Source: an uncultured Eubacteriales bacterium
GTDB lineage: Bacteria > Bacillota > Clostridia > Oscillospirales > CAG-272
NCBI GenBank assembly: GCA_934446485.1
Contig: CAKSEM010000042.1
Location: 1-9,972 of the forward strand
Direction: 5' to 3'
Length of the DNA stretch: 9,972 nucleotides
In this document: one piece after another, positions 1 through 5,968 of the stretch
How positions within the stretch are numbered: the stretch's first letter is position 1
Layout: every line of letters begins with the position of its first letter
Notes under the pieces: generated by a model
What the model was told of the DNA's origin: nothing
Databases searched by the model: none
The model's input: the letters and a program-made list of their open reading frames with translations, nothing else
Made by a program: the position numbers and the translations under genes

Positions 1-213
1 ATCTGACGTTTCGGGATCGCGGTTGATCTCGATTTCGGTGTACTCGCCGTCGCCGATCTTTCCGTCTTTAACAACTGCGGAGGAATCTGCCTTCTTAACG
101 ACGGTCGATGTAGCGCAGTTGCCGGCAGCGTTGAAAGCGCCTGCGGACACGGAGACGATCACCATCGACAGCACGACCATGGCTGCAAGTACGATGCTTG
201 TAATCTTCTTCAT
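1..213 (-). CDS. Secreted protein, N-terminal fragment (possible DOMON/CBM9-like domain)
   Basis: Seen: reading leftward from an ATG at 213-211, 71 codons stay open to the window edge, so the C-terminus is missing. The product begins with Lys-Lys and a hydrophobic core, then an Ala-x-Ala type site near residue 24 (SVSA|GA). This is a classical Sec signal peptide with no lipobox cysteine. After a Ser/Ala/Lys-rich linker comes DGKIGDGEY at about residues 50-58. Known: a short 'DG.I..GEY' stretch right after the signal peptide often opens DOMON-like or CBM9-like sugar-binding domains in secreted clostridial proteins. Inferred: a secreted or surface-attached, possibly carbohydrate-binding protein; the fragment is too short to assign function. 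The start is supported by a Shine-Dalgarno-like AAGGTAGG (223-230) 9 nt upstream and a good promoter at 267-295. The gene is divergent from metF. The plus-strand reading of this stretch is a shadow. Confidence 0.75.
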   Translation of the reverse strand, partial: MKKITSIVLAAMVVLSMVIVSVSAGAFNAAGNCATSTVVKKADSSAVVKDGKIGDGEYTEIEINRDPETSD

Positions 214-222
214 ACTTTAGAA

Positions 223-230
223 CCTACCTT
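223..230 (-). promoter_or_regulatory. Ribosome binding site of the minus-strand secreted protein
   Basis: On the minus strand this reads AAGGTAGG, followed by 9 nt and then the ATG at 213. It is the best purine-rich match upstream and fixes the start codon. Confidence 0.6.
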
Positions 231-237
231 TCAAAAA

Positions 238-254
238 AACAGAATGATTCTGTT
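238..254. promoter_or_regulatory. 17-bp perfect palindrome, candidate operator or 5'-UTR hairpin
   Basis: Two 8-bp arms, AACAGAAT and ATTCTGTT, flank a single central G (246). They are exact reverse complements; the match ends at 237/255. The palindrome lies between the promoter (267-295) and the ribosome binding site (223-230) of the minus-strand gene, starting about 12 bp downstream of its -10, so it sits at or just after the expected +1. A near-gapless palindrome is more typical of a dimeric repressor site than of an RNA hairpin, because a 1-nt loop cannot form without opening base pairs. The protein that binds is unknown. Confidence 0.5.
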
Positions 255-266
255 CAGATTAAGTTG

Positions 267-295
267 ATTGTACCACAGACAAAAACTGATTGCAA
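267..295 (-). promoter_or_regulatory. Sigma-A type promoter for the minus-strand secreted protein
   Basis: On the minus strand: -35 TTGCAA (295-290), a 17-bp spacer, then -10 TACAAT (272-267), immediately preceded by TGG, which fits an extended -10 (TGn). Transcription would start near 260 and give a leader of about 45 nt. The spacing is ideal and both hexamers are close to consensus. Confidence 0.7.
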
Positions 296-355
296 TAGGT
301 TTAACAAAAAAACTTCTAAAAATTTTATCCAAATTCAATACACTCACAAAAGATG

Positions 356-396
356 AACAGAAAATCGCCCGAAAACAGAAAATTGTCCCCCGAAAA
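356..396. repeat. Imperfect direct tandem repeat upstream of the metF promoter
   Basis: Two adjoining copies begin AACAGAAAAT (356 and 374) and run through a C-rich stretch into GAAAA. The second copy is a few bases longer (TTGTCCCCC against TCGCCC). It ends 13 bp before the -35 hexamer of metF. It could be a pair of regulator sites or an A-tract upstream element, or simply low-complexity drift in AT-rich DNA. Confidence 0.45.
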
Positions 397-409
397 TTCC
401 GCACACACC

Positions 410-438
410 TTGAAAGGATAGGACTTATATGGTATCAT
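410..438 (+). promoter_or_regulatory. Sigma-A type promoter for metF and downstream genes
   Basis: The -35 is TTGAAA (410-415), the spacer is 17 bp, and the -10 is TATCAT (433-438), preceded by TGG at 430-432 (extended -10). The transcription start would fall near 445, leaving a leader of about 40 nt. That is too short for an S-box/SAM riboswitch or a T-box, the usual controls of methionine genes in Bacillota. This is the only convincing plus-strand promoter seen in the window. Confidence 0.65.
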
Positions 439-466
439 TAATTATAGGTAATAAATATATTTCCAT

Positions 467-472
467 AAGAGG
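467..472 (+). promoter_or_regulatory. metF: Ribosome binding site of metF
   Basis: AAGAGG lies 12 nt before the ATG at 485. The spacing is somewhat longer than the usual 6-9 nt, but no better purine run or alternative start is present. Confidence 0.45.
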
Positions 473-484
473 TTCAAGACACAG

Positions 485-1360
485 ATGAAGCTTACCGAGA
501 TTCTGAACGGCGGCAGACCGTCGCTGTCATTTGAAGTTTTTCCTCCGAAGAACGATACTGCGTTTGAGTCCGTGCGAGAGGCGACAGAAGAGATAGCCGC
601 TCTCCGTCCGGCATTTATGAGTGTGACTTACGGTGCCGGCGGAGGGACGAGCCGCTACACACTGAGCGTGGCGGAAAATATAATGGAACACTACAGAGTT
701 CCGATGCTTGCCCATCTTACGTGTGTTTCTTCGACTGCGGAGACTGTGAGAGCGCAGATAGAGGATATGAAGCGTGCGGGAATTGAGAACGTCATGGCAC
801 TGCGGGGCGACCTGACACCGGAGCGTGAGTCCTCCGACCGTTCGACGTGGTACTATCGTCACGCGATCGACCTTGTGCGCGAGTTGAGAAACAGCGGAGC
901 GGACTTCTGCATCGGCGGTGCGTGCTATCCCGAGGTGCATCCGGAGAGCCGGAATCAGGCGGAAGATATACGCTATCTTCGCGAAAAGGTGGATGCGGGC
1001 TGCTCATTTCTCACGACCCAGATGTTCTTCGACAACAACCTGCTCTATAGCTTTCTTTATAAAATACGCGAGGCGGGGATCACGGTACCCGTCGTTGCGG
1101 GCATTATGCCGATCACGAGCGGCACGCAGGTGGAGCGCGCGATACGGCTGTCGGGCTCGTTTATGCCGCACCGCTTTGCAAGTCTCGTCGATCGCTTCGG
1201 CTCTGACCCGCGTGCGATGAAGCAGGCAGGTATCGCTTACGCTACGGACCAGATAATCGACCTGTTCGCAAACGGCATCACGAATGTGCACGTATACTCG
1301 ATGAATAAGCCGGATGTGGCACGCAGGATATGCGAGAACCTCTCGGACATACTGAGATGA
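485..1360 (+). CDS. metF: 5,10-methylenetetrahydrofolate reductase (MetF)
   Basis: MetF reduces 5,10-methylene-THF to 5-methyl-THF, the methyl donor for methionine synthase; it is a cytoplasmic flavoprotein with a TIM-barrel fold. Seen: 291 residues, the usual length of bacterial MetF. SFEVFPPK (15-22) carries the general-acid Glu (E17, E. coli Glu28). VTYGAGG starts at 47. ALRGD (105-109) holds the Asp (D109, E. coli Asp120) near the flavin. ACYPEVHPE (146-154) is followed by TQMFFD (178-183) with the folate-binding Gln (Q179, E. coli Gln183), GIMPI (206-210), and a C-terminal HVYSMN (269-274). All key residues are intact. The gene is preceded by a good promoter and overlaps the next gene by ATGA, so the two are probably translationally coupled. 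In Clostridia the electron donor may be NADH or a ferredoxin-linked partner. No metV-like partner gene is adjacent, so the donor cannot be told from the sequence. Confidence 0.96.
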   Translation: MKLTEILNGGRPSLSFEVFPPKNDTAFESVREATEEIAALRPAFMSVTYGAGGGTSRYTLSVAENIMEHYRVPMLAHLTCVSSTAETVRAQIEDMKRAGIENVMALRGDLTPERESSDRSTWYYRHAIDLVRELRNSGADFCIGGACYPEVHPESRNQAEDIRYLREKVDAGCSFLTTQMFFDNNLLYSFLYKIREAGITVPVVAGIMPITSGTQVERAIRLSGSFMPHRFASLVDRFGSDPRAMKQAGIAYATDQIIDLFANGITNVHVYSMNKPDVARRICENLSDILR

Positions 1361-1971
1361 GCGGTGCAGTTATGATACGCTCGCTTCCCGAGCCTCCGTT
1401 GAGGATCAGGGAGGCGCTTCGGTACAGCGGAGCGGACGAGAGCTTTTCGGCAGAGGCTGCGGACTGCTTTGATGAGTGCTGCGGCGTACTCAGGTACGAC
1501 GTGTGCTTTGAGCGTCTGCCCGTTCGACGGTGCGGAGATGTGCTCGATCTAACCTTTGCCGAGACGGACAGCCGCGATCTCGGAGTGTGCCTTGCGCATT
1601 GTGACGAGATCATAATCTTTGCTGCGACCGTCGGCATCGGCATCGATCGGCTCATATCGAAGTACAGTGTGATCTCGCCGTCGAGAGCCGTGCTTTTGCA
1701 GGGGCTCGGGGCAGAGCGGATCGAGAGCCTGTGCGATGCGTTCTGTGACGGTATCGATGAAAATGAGCCGAACGGCATCCGCCCGCGGTTCAGCCCCGGA
1801 TACGGCGACTTGCCGCTCGAATTTCAGCGCCGCATCTTTGATGCACTCGATCCGCCGCGGCGGATCGGACTTTCGCTCAACGGAAGTCTGCTTATGTCGC
1901 CGTCAAAATCGGTAACGGCGATCATAGGTATAATCGGCGACAGCACCGATCGACCGTCTGCCGCCCAATAA
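1357..1971 (+). CDS. Stand-alone B12-dependent methionine synthase reactivation-domain protein
   Basis: 204 residues that resemble the C-terminal activation domain of MetH as a separate protein. This domain binds S-adenosylmethionine and remethylates cob(II)alamin after accidental oxidation. Seen: RFSPGYGDLPL at 144-154 is the family's AdoMet-binding RxxPGYGD signature, followed by IGLSLNGSLLMSPSKSV (170-186), the conserved segment of clostridial stand-alone forms. The middle part, VGIGIDRLI (92-100) and LLQGLGAERIES (113-124), also fits. Start choice: the open frame extends back to 1330 inside metF, but the ATG at 1357 gives a 4-nt ATGA overlap with the metF stop and needs no long overlap. 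A second ATG at 1372 is possible, and neither has a strong ribosome binding site, consistent with coupling to metF. The presence of this protein implies a MetH elsewhere that lacks its own activation domain. The protein is cytoplasmic, with no signal peptide. Confidence 0.88.
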   Translation: MSGAVMIRSLPEPPLRIREALRYSGADESFSAEAADCFDECCGVLRYDVCFERLPVRRCGDVLDLTFAETDSRDLGVCLAHCDEIIIFAATVGIGIDRLISKYSVISPSRAVLLQGLGAERIESLCDAFCDGIDENEPNGIRPRFSPGYGDLPLEFQRRIFDALDPPRRIGLSLNGSLLMSPSKSVTAIIGIIGDSTDRPSAAQ

Positions 1972-1976
1972 TCCAA

Positions 1977-1984
1977 AGGAAAGG
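1977..1984 (+). promoter_or_regulatory. Ribosome binding site of the GH31 gene
   Basis: AGGAAAGG lies 8 nt upstream of the ATG at 1993, within the 21-nt gap after the reactivation-domain gene. It confirms the chosen start. Confidence 0.65.
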
Positions 1985-1992
1985 TAAACTAC

Positions 1993-3525
1993 ATGGAATT
2001 TACGGTAAGAATAGCTGACGGCGAGGTCTGGTACGGTCCGTCATCAAAGCACGGCATGAAGATGCCGCACGGGGCGGAGAGCAATTATTCCGTCAATATC
2101 GAAACCTCCGCGACCTGCAATCAGGACAACCCGCTCCTTCTGTCCAACCGAGGCAGATTCATATATGCTCCGCGCGGTTTTACTCTCAACATATCGAACG
2201 GTGTGATACGCGTCTCCTCGCGCTACGGAGATATCGATTTTTTTGATGGGGGAGACACGCTGCGCGGTGCGTATCTTGAAGCGTCGCGCCGCTACTTCCC
2301 GCCGGAGGGAGAGATCCCGCCGGAGGAATTCTTCAGAATTCCGCAGTACAATACATGGATCGAACTCATTTACGACCAGAATCAGAAGGACGTTCTGAAG
2401 TACGCCAACGGTATCGTCGAGCACGGTATGCCGGCGGGGATACTCATGATAGACGACGGATGGAACGATTATTACGGGCAGTTTGCCTTTTCCGCATCAA
2501 AATTCCCCGATCCTGCGGCGATGTGCCGAGAGCTTCATGAGCTTGGCTTCCGCGTTATGATGTGGATATGCCCGTTCATCTCGCCGGACTCTCCCGAATA
2601 TCGCGAGCTTACGTCGCGCGGGTGCCTCATCCGTGAGCGGCACGGCGACACCGAGCGATGCGCGGTGCGCGAATGGTGGAACGGCTATTCCGCAGTGCTC
2701 GACATGACGAATCCCGATGCGGTGGAGTGGCTTGACGGGAGGCTCAGACACCTGATGGATGAGTACGGAGTTGACGGATTCAAGCTCGATGCGGGAGATG
2801 CGATATATTATCACGAGGGCGATATCACGCACACCTCCGTGACTCCCGCAGAGCACGCCGCGCTCTGGAATCGCTTCGGGCTGCGGTATGCATATAACGA
2901 ATTCCGCGCGTGCTTCGGATGCGCGGGACTGCCGCTCGTGCAGCGTCTGCACGACAAGGCGCATTCGTGGGAAGAGGGAGTTGCGGCGATCGTCCCGGAT
3001 ACCCTGACGCAGGGCCTTCTCGGCTACGCATACGTCTGCCCCGATATGATAGGCGGCGGCTCGTTCACCGATTTTCTGCCGGGATCGACCACCTTTGATC
3101 CGGAGCTGCTCGTCAGATACTGCGAAGCTTCGGCGCTCATGCCGATGATGCAGTTCTCCCTTGCACCGTGGCGCGTGCTCGACTCGGCGCGTTATGCGAC
3201 CGTGCTCAGAATGGCGGAGCTGCACCGCACCATGGCACCGCGCATCATAGAGCTTGCCCGTACCGCTGCAGAGACCGGAGAGCCGATAGTACGGCATCTT
3301 GAATATGTATTTCCGAATGAGGGGCTTGAGCGTGTGTTTGACGAGTTTATGCTCGGCGACGACATCCTTGTTGCTCCCGTGTACCGAAAGGGTGAGACCT
3401 CGCGGCACGTGCTCCTCCCCCGCGGAGAATGGAAGGATGAGACGGGGAGAGCGTATACCGGAGGTACCGCGATCACGGTAGATGCGCCCGAAGAGCGCCT
3501 GCCGTACTTTATCAGAAAGAAATAA
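1993..3525 (+). CDS. Glycoside hydrolase family 31, MYORG/NET37-like alpha-glycosidase
   Basis: 510 residues, no signal peptide, so cytoplasmic. GH31 enzymes cleave alpha-linked sugars with retention. Seen: a short N-terminal beta-rich part (about 1-115); then the barrel with IDDGW (153-157), KFPDP (170-174) and MMWICPF (189-195); DGFKLDAGD (261-269) with the expected nucleophile Asp266; RLHDKAHSW (318-326) with Asp321 at the expected acid/base place; and LLGYAYVCPDMIGGGSF (342-358), the substrate-pocket loop. A C-terminal beta domain follows from about 430. The KxDAG motif, the R..DK...W motif and the PDM(I/V)GG loop resemble the subgroup around human MYORG, reported to be an alpha-galactosidase, rather than YicI or maltase types. 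Alpha-galactosidase activity is therefore a reasonable but unproven guess. The protein is shorter than most GH31 enzymes (often 600-800), mainly because of a reduced N-terminal domain. The gene lies 21 nt after the preceding one and 71 nt before the LRR-SLH gene, suggesting one operon. Confidence 0.87.
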   Translation: MEFTVRIADGEVWYGPSSKHGMKMPHGAESNYSVNIETSATCNQDNPLLLSNRGRFIYAPRGFTLNISNGVIRVSSRYGDIDFFDGGDTLRGAYLEASRRYFPPEGEIPPEEFFRIPQYNTWIELIYDQNQKDVLKYANGIVEHGMPAGILMIDDGWNDYYGQFAFSASKFPDPAAMCRELHELGFRVMMWICPFISPDSPEYRELTSRGCLIRERHGDTERCAVREWWNGYSAVLDMTNPDAVEWLDGRLRHLMDEYGVDGFKLDAGDAIYYHEGDITHTSVTPAEHAALWNRFGLRYAYNEFRACFGCAGLPLVQRLHDKAHSWEEGVAAIVPDTLTQGLLGYAYVCPDMIGGGSFTDFLPGSTTFDPELLVRYCEASALMPMMQFSLAPWRVLDSARYATVLRMAELHRTMAPRIIELARTAAETGEPIVRHLEYVFPNEGLERVFDEFMLGDDILVAPVYRKGETSRHVLLPRGEWKDETGRAYTGGTAITVDAPEERLPYFIRKK

Positions 3526-3578
3526 CCGCACAGTAAGGGCTTGCCGCGATGTGCAGCCATTCCCCGTCGAGGCAGATC

Positions 3579-3587
3579 GGAAAGGAG
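3579..3587 (+). promoter_or_regulatory. Ribosome binding site that sets the start of the LRR-SLH gene
   Basis: GGAAAGGAG ends 9 nt before the ATG at 3597. The same frame opens earlier, at 3549, but that would place 16 polar residues before the signal peptide and bury this strong site inside the gene. The 3597 start is therefore preferred. Confidence 0.8.
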
Positions 3588-3596
3588 CTATCCGTT

Positions 3597-5942
3597 ATGA
3601 AAAGAATCATATGCAGCGTACTGGTTACAGTGATAATTCTGACACTGCTTCCGATTGCGGTGTCTGCCGGCGGATACGCCGGAGTGAACATTACGTGGGA
3701 TTTTAAGGACGGTACACTGACGTTTGACGGGTCGGGAGAGATAATTGACTATGAGGAGGGACGCTCACCGTGGCTGCGGTACCGAACCGACATCAGATCG
3801 GTGGTGATCCCGGAGGGGATCACTGCGCTCGGAGCGTACGCCTTTGCCGATTGCCGCAATCTCTCGTCCGTTACACTGCCGGAGAGTCTTACGTTGATCG
3901 GCGACGGCGCGTTTCTCAGATGTTATTCGCTGACGCGCATATCGATCCCGGATGCGGTGACATCTATCGGAAATGACGCATTTTCCGACTGCTGGCAGCT
4001 TGCCACCGTAAGCATAGCCCGCTGGAATTCGTTGCTCGTTTCGATCGGTGACGGTGCGTTCTCTCTTTGCACCTCTCTCAGCAGGATAACGCTGCCCGGC
4101 GACCTTGAGGTGATCGGAGATTCTGCATTCCGAAGCTGCATCAGCCTGAATGGGATCATCCTGCCGGACAGCCTCAGATCCATCGGCAGTTTTGCATTTG
4201 AATCGTGCACCTCGCTTGGCAGCATCGAGCTGCCTTATCGGGTGACGTCGATTCCGGATTTTGCGTTCTTCGACTGCAAGTCTCTTACCGACGTGCGTCT
4301 CGGACGCTACACACGTGAGATCGGTCGAGAGGCGTTCATGCGGTGCGACAGTCTTATGCGTCTCATCGTGCCCGAGAGCACCGAGTCGGTCGGATCACAT
4401 GCCTTCGGCTTCTACTATGCCGGCGGAGAATACCGCACGGTCGACGGTTTCATTCTCGGAACGGCATCGGCTGCCGTTCGCTCGGCTGCCGAGCGCGAGG
4501 GTATTACCGTATTCATTGACGACCCCGGGCATATGTGCGAATCCATGTGTCCGTTCTGCCGCTGCTGTCTATCCGAGAACTGCACATACTTTAACTGTGC
4601 CGACAAGTGTCCGGGACACAGCTTTCCGATCACGGAGAGGCTCTCGGACACTGTTACGTGGGCTCTGTCCGAGGAAGGCGAACTGTTCATTGCGGGTGTC
4701 GGAGATATGCCGGATTTCAGTTATGCCGGCGCGCCGTGGGACATCTCGCGCGACGCCATACGCAGTGTGAGGATAGGCGAGGGGATCACTTCGATCGGTG
4801 CATATGCCTTCGCGGATGAAGAGAATCTTGAAAGCATCGATGTCGCGAAAGGCGTAACCTCGATCGGCAACAAGTCGTTTTACGGCTGCACCTCGCTTTT
4901 GTCGGCAGAACTGCCGCAAGGCGTTGTGTCCGTGGGAAAGATGGCATTTGCGGGGTGTGCCTCACTTTCAAAGCTGACCCTTGCCGAGGGGCTCGTCTCA
5001 GTCGGCGATTACGCTTTTTACGGCTGTCGCAGCCTGTCTCCGTTCGACCTTCCGAACGGCACCGTCTCGGTAGGAAACGCCGCTTTTGAGGGCTGCGTAT
5101 CGGCTAAGAGCATTTCAGTGCCTAACAGTGTAACGCAGATCGGGCGATATGCCATCGGTTTTCATTATACCGACGACAGGCACTACGAGCCTGTCGAGAG
5201 TTTTACGCTGCTTTGCGGCTTCGGCAGTGCCGCTATGGATTATGCGGAGATGCACGGGCTTTCAGCTGTGCGGAATGACGGGCACGTATGTCAAAGCAGC
5301 TGCCCCGTGTGCTCGCGCTGTCTGAATGCGGACTGCGCCTATCCCGAGTGTGTTTCAAAATGTGACGGTGTATGTACCATGCCGTTCGATAACCCGTACC
5401 GGGATGTGTCGGAGGACGATTGGTTCTATGACGGGGTTCGCTACACGACTCTCAAGGGCCTGTTCAAAGGTGTGTCGGACGATAGCTTTGATCCGCAGGG
5501 AACGGTGACGAGAGCTCAGCTTGTGACGATCCTGTGGAGACTTGCAGGTTCTCCGAGGGCGGAGCGGTTGGCTCCGTTCACGGATCTGACCTCCGACTGG
5601 TACGTTGAGGCGATCTCGTTCGCATACGAACGCGGCATTGCAGACGGCGTGGGCGGCGGCAGATTCAGTCCGGATGCTCCGGTCACGCGTGAGCAGGCGG
5701 CGCTTCTTATCATGCGCTACAGTGCAAAGATAGGCGGGAGCGATACGCATGGGCGTGCGGATCTGTCGGGCTTTGCGGATACGGACAGAATCAGTTCCTT
5801 TGCCATCGATGCCTTGTCGTGGGCGGTATCTTACGGGATCATCGGCGGAATGAGGAGCGGCACAGCGACAGTGCTCATGCCGCAGGGCGGAATGACCCGT
5901 GCCGAGGCTGCAACTGTATTTACAAGGATGCTTAGAAAATAA
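3597..5942 (+). CDS. Cell-surface BspA-type leucine-rich repeat protein with three SLH domains
   Basis: 781 residues. Seen, in order: signal peptide 1-24 (hydrophobic core, VSA|GG); a first leucine-rich block (about 31-308) with units of about 23 residues of the form SIG..AF..C.SL..I.LP; a cysteine-rich module (312-341); a second leucine-rich block (about 351-559); a second cysteine-rich module (563-593); and three SLH domains, about 598-650, 659-712 and 725-781, carrying TRAQ (638-641), TREQ (697-700) and TRAE (767-770). Known: BspA/TpLRR repeats (LRR_5) mediate binding to host or bacterial surface molecules, and SLH triplets anchor proteins to pyruvylated wall polymer. Inferred: an exported, wall-anchored adhesion or recognition protein; its ligand is unknown. 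Both blocks open with a W-x2 to W-x24 beta segment and end with a similar cap (AFGFYY..., AIGFHY...), so the protein arose by duplication of a whole block-plus-Cys unit. It sits between two cytoplasmic glycosidase-type genes in a likely operon. Confidence 0.92.
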   Translation: MKRIICSVLVTVIILTLLPIAVSAGGYAGVNITWDFKDGTLTFDGSGEIIDYEEGRSPWLRYRTDIRSVVIPEGITALGAYAFADCRNLSSVTLPESLTLIGDGAFLRCYSLTRISIPDAVTSIGNDAFSDCWQLATVSIARWNSLLVSIGDGAFSLCTSLSRITLPGDLEVIGDSAFRSCISLNGIILPDSLRSIGSFAFESCTSLGSIELPYRVTSIPDFAFFDCKSLTDVRLGRYTREIGREAFMRCDSLMRLIVPESTESVGSHAFGFYYAGGEYRTVDGFILGTASAAVRSAAEREGITVFIDDPGHMCESMCPFCRCCLSENCTYFNCADKCPGHSFPITERLSDTVTWALSEEGELFIAGVGDMPDFSYAGAPWDISRDAIRSVRIGEGITSIGAYAFADEENLESIDVAKGVTSIGNKSFYGCTSLLSAELPQGVVSVGKMAFAGCASLSKLTLAEGLVSVGDYAFYGCRSLSPFDLPNGTVSVGNAAFEGCVSAKSISVPNSVTQIGRYAIGFHYTDDRHYEPVESFTLLCGFGSAAMDYAEMHGLSAVRNDGHVCQSSCPVCSRCLNADCAYPECVSKCDGVCTMPFDNPYRDVSEDDWFYDGVRYTTLKGLFKGVSDDSFDPQGTVTRAQLVTILWRLAGSPRAERLAPFTDLTSDWYVEAISFAYERGIADGVGGGRFSPDAPVTREQAALLIMRYSAKIGGSDTHGRADLSGFADTDRISSFAIDALSWAVSYGIIGGMRSGTATVLMPQGGMTRAEAATVFTRMLRK
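3687..4520 (+). repeat. First BspA-type leucine-rich block
   Basis: Encodes residues 31-308 of the surface protein: an opening W-containing beta segment, about nine LRR_5 units and a closing cap. It is the longer of the two copies. One unit carries a short insertion (RWNSLLV, around residue 142-148). Confidence 0.8.
4530..4619 (+). repeat. Cysteine-rich module, copy 1
   Basis: Encodes residues 312-341, with cysteines at 314, 318, 321, 324, 329, 334 and 338 in the pattern C-x3-C-x2-C-x2-C-x4-C-x4-C-x3-C, plus an extra Cys323. It is bounded by His312 and His341. Its spacing is identical to copy 2. Confidence 0.85.
4647..5273 (+). repeat. Second BspA-type leucine-rich block
   Basis: Encodes residues 351-559. 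Its opening (WALSEEGELFIAG, IRSVRIGEGITSIGAYAFAD) matches the opening of block 1 (WDFKDGTLTFDGSG, IRSVVIPEGITALGAYAFAD). It has about three fewer LRR units than block 1 and a similar closing cap. Confidence 0.8.
5283..5375 (+). repeat. Cysteine-rich module, copy 2
   Basis: Encodes residues 563-593, with cysteines at 565, 569, 572, 575, 580, 585 and 589 in exactly the same spacing as copy 1, plus Cys593 just after. It separates the second LRR block from the SLH triplet. Confidence 0.85.
5388..5939 (+). other. SLH triplet (S-layer homology, wall-anchoring region)
   Basis: Encodes residues 598-781. Three consecutive SLH domains each end in a TR(A/E)(Q/E) helix. The third is the most divergent but keeps TRAE and a final hydrophobic helix at the C-terminus. 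They would fold as a pseudo-trimer that holds the protein on a secondary cell-wall polymer. Confidence 0.9.
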
Positions 5943-5968
5943 AGGCTGAAAAGAGAAGACTATATATT

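Noticed and set aside
23..220. Plus-strand open frame of 65 codons at the left edge
   Set aside because: It lies opposite a minus-strand gene that has a signal peptide, ribosome binding site and promoter; its own translation has no recognisable features.
1330..1356. Upstream start for the MetH reactivation-domain gene
   Set aside because: It would overlap metF by 31 nt and add residues not typical of the family; the ATGA overlap at 1357 is the usual arrangement.
2238..2252. T7 run followed closely by a G5 run in the GH31 gene, as a possible slippage or phase-variation site
   Set aside because: The reading frame is intact, the run is short and there is no alternative product in the shifted frame that makes sense.
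2497..3531. 344-codon open frame on the minus strand opposite the GH31 gene
   Set aside because: The GH31 reading shows all family motifs. The antisense frame is open because of GC-rich codon use and gives an Arg/His-rich product without domains.
3549..3596. Upstream start for the LRR-SLH gene
   Set aside because: It would put 16 polar residues before the signal peptide, and the strong GGAAAGGAG at 3579-3587 points to 3597.
4261..4770. 169-codon plus-strand frame inside the LRR-SLH gene
   Set aside because: It is a shadow in another frame, Ser/Arg-rich, overlapping a well supported LRR protein.
3687..5273. Periodic repeats of about 69 bp resembling a repeat array
   Set aside because: They are codon-level echoes of leucine-rich repeats, diverged at DNA level and in one open frame; not CRISPR or satellite DNA.
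5919..5966. TTTACA and TATATT as an internal promoter for the GH123-like gene
   Set aside because: With 17-bp spacing the -10 would be AAGGCT-like; the TATATT lies so close to the ATG that transcription would start inside the gene.
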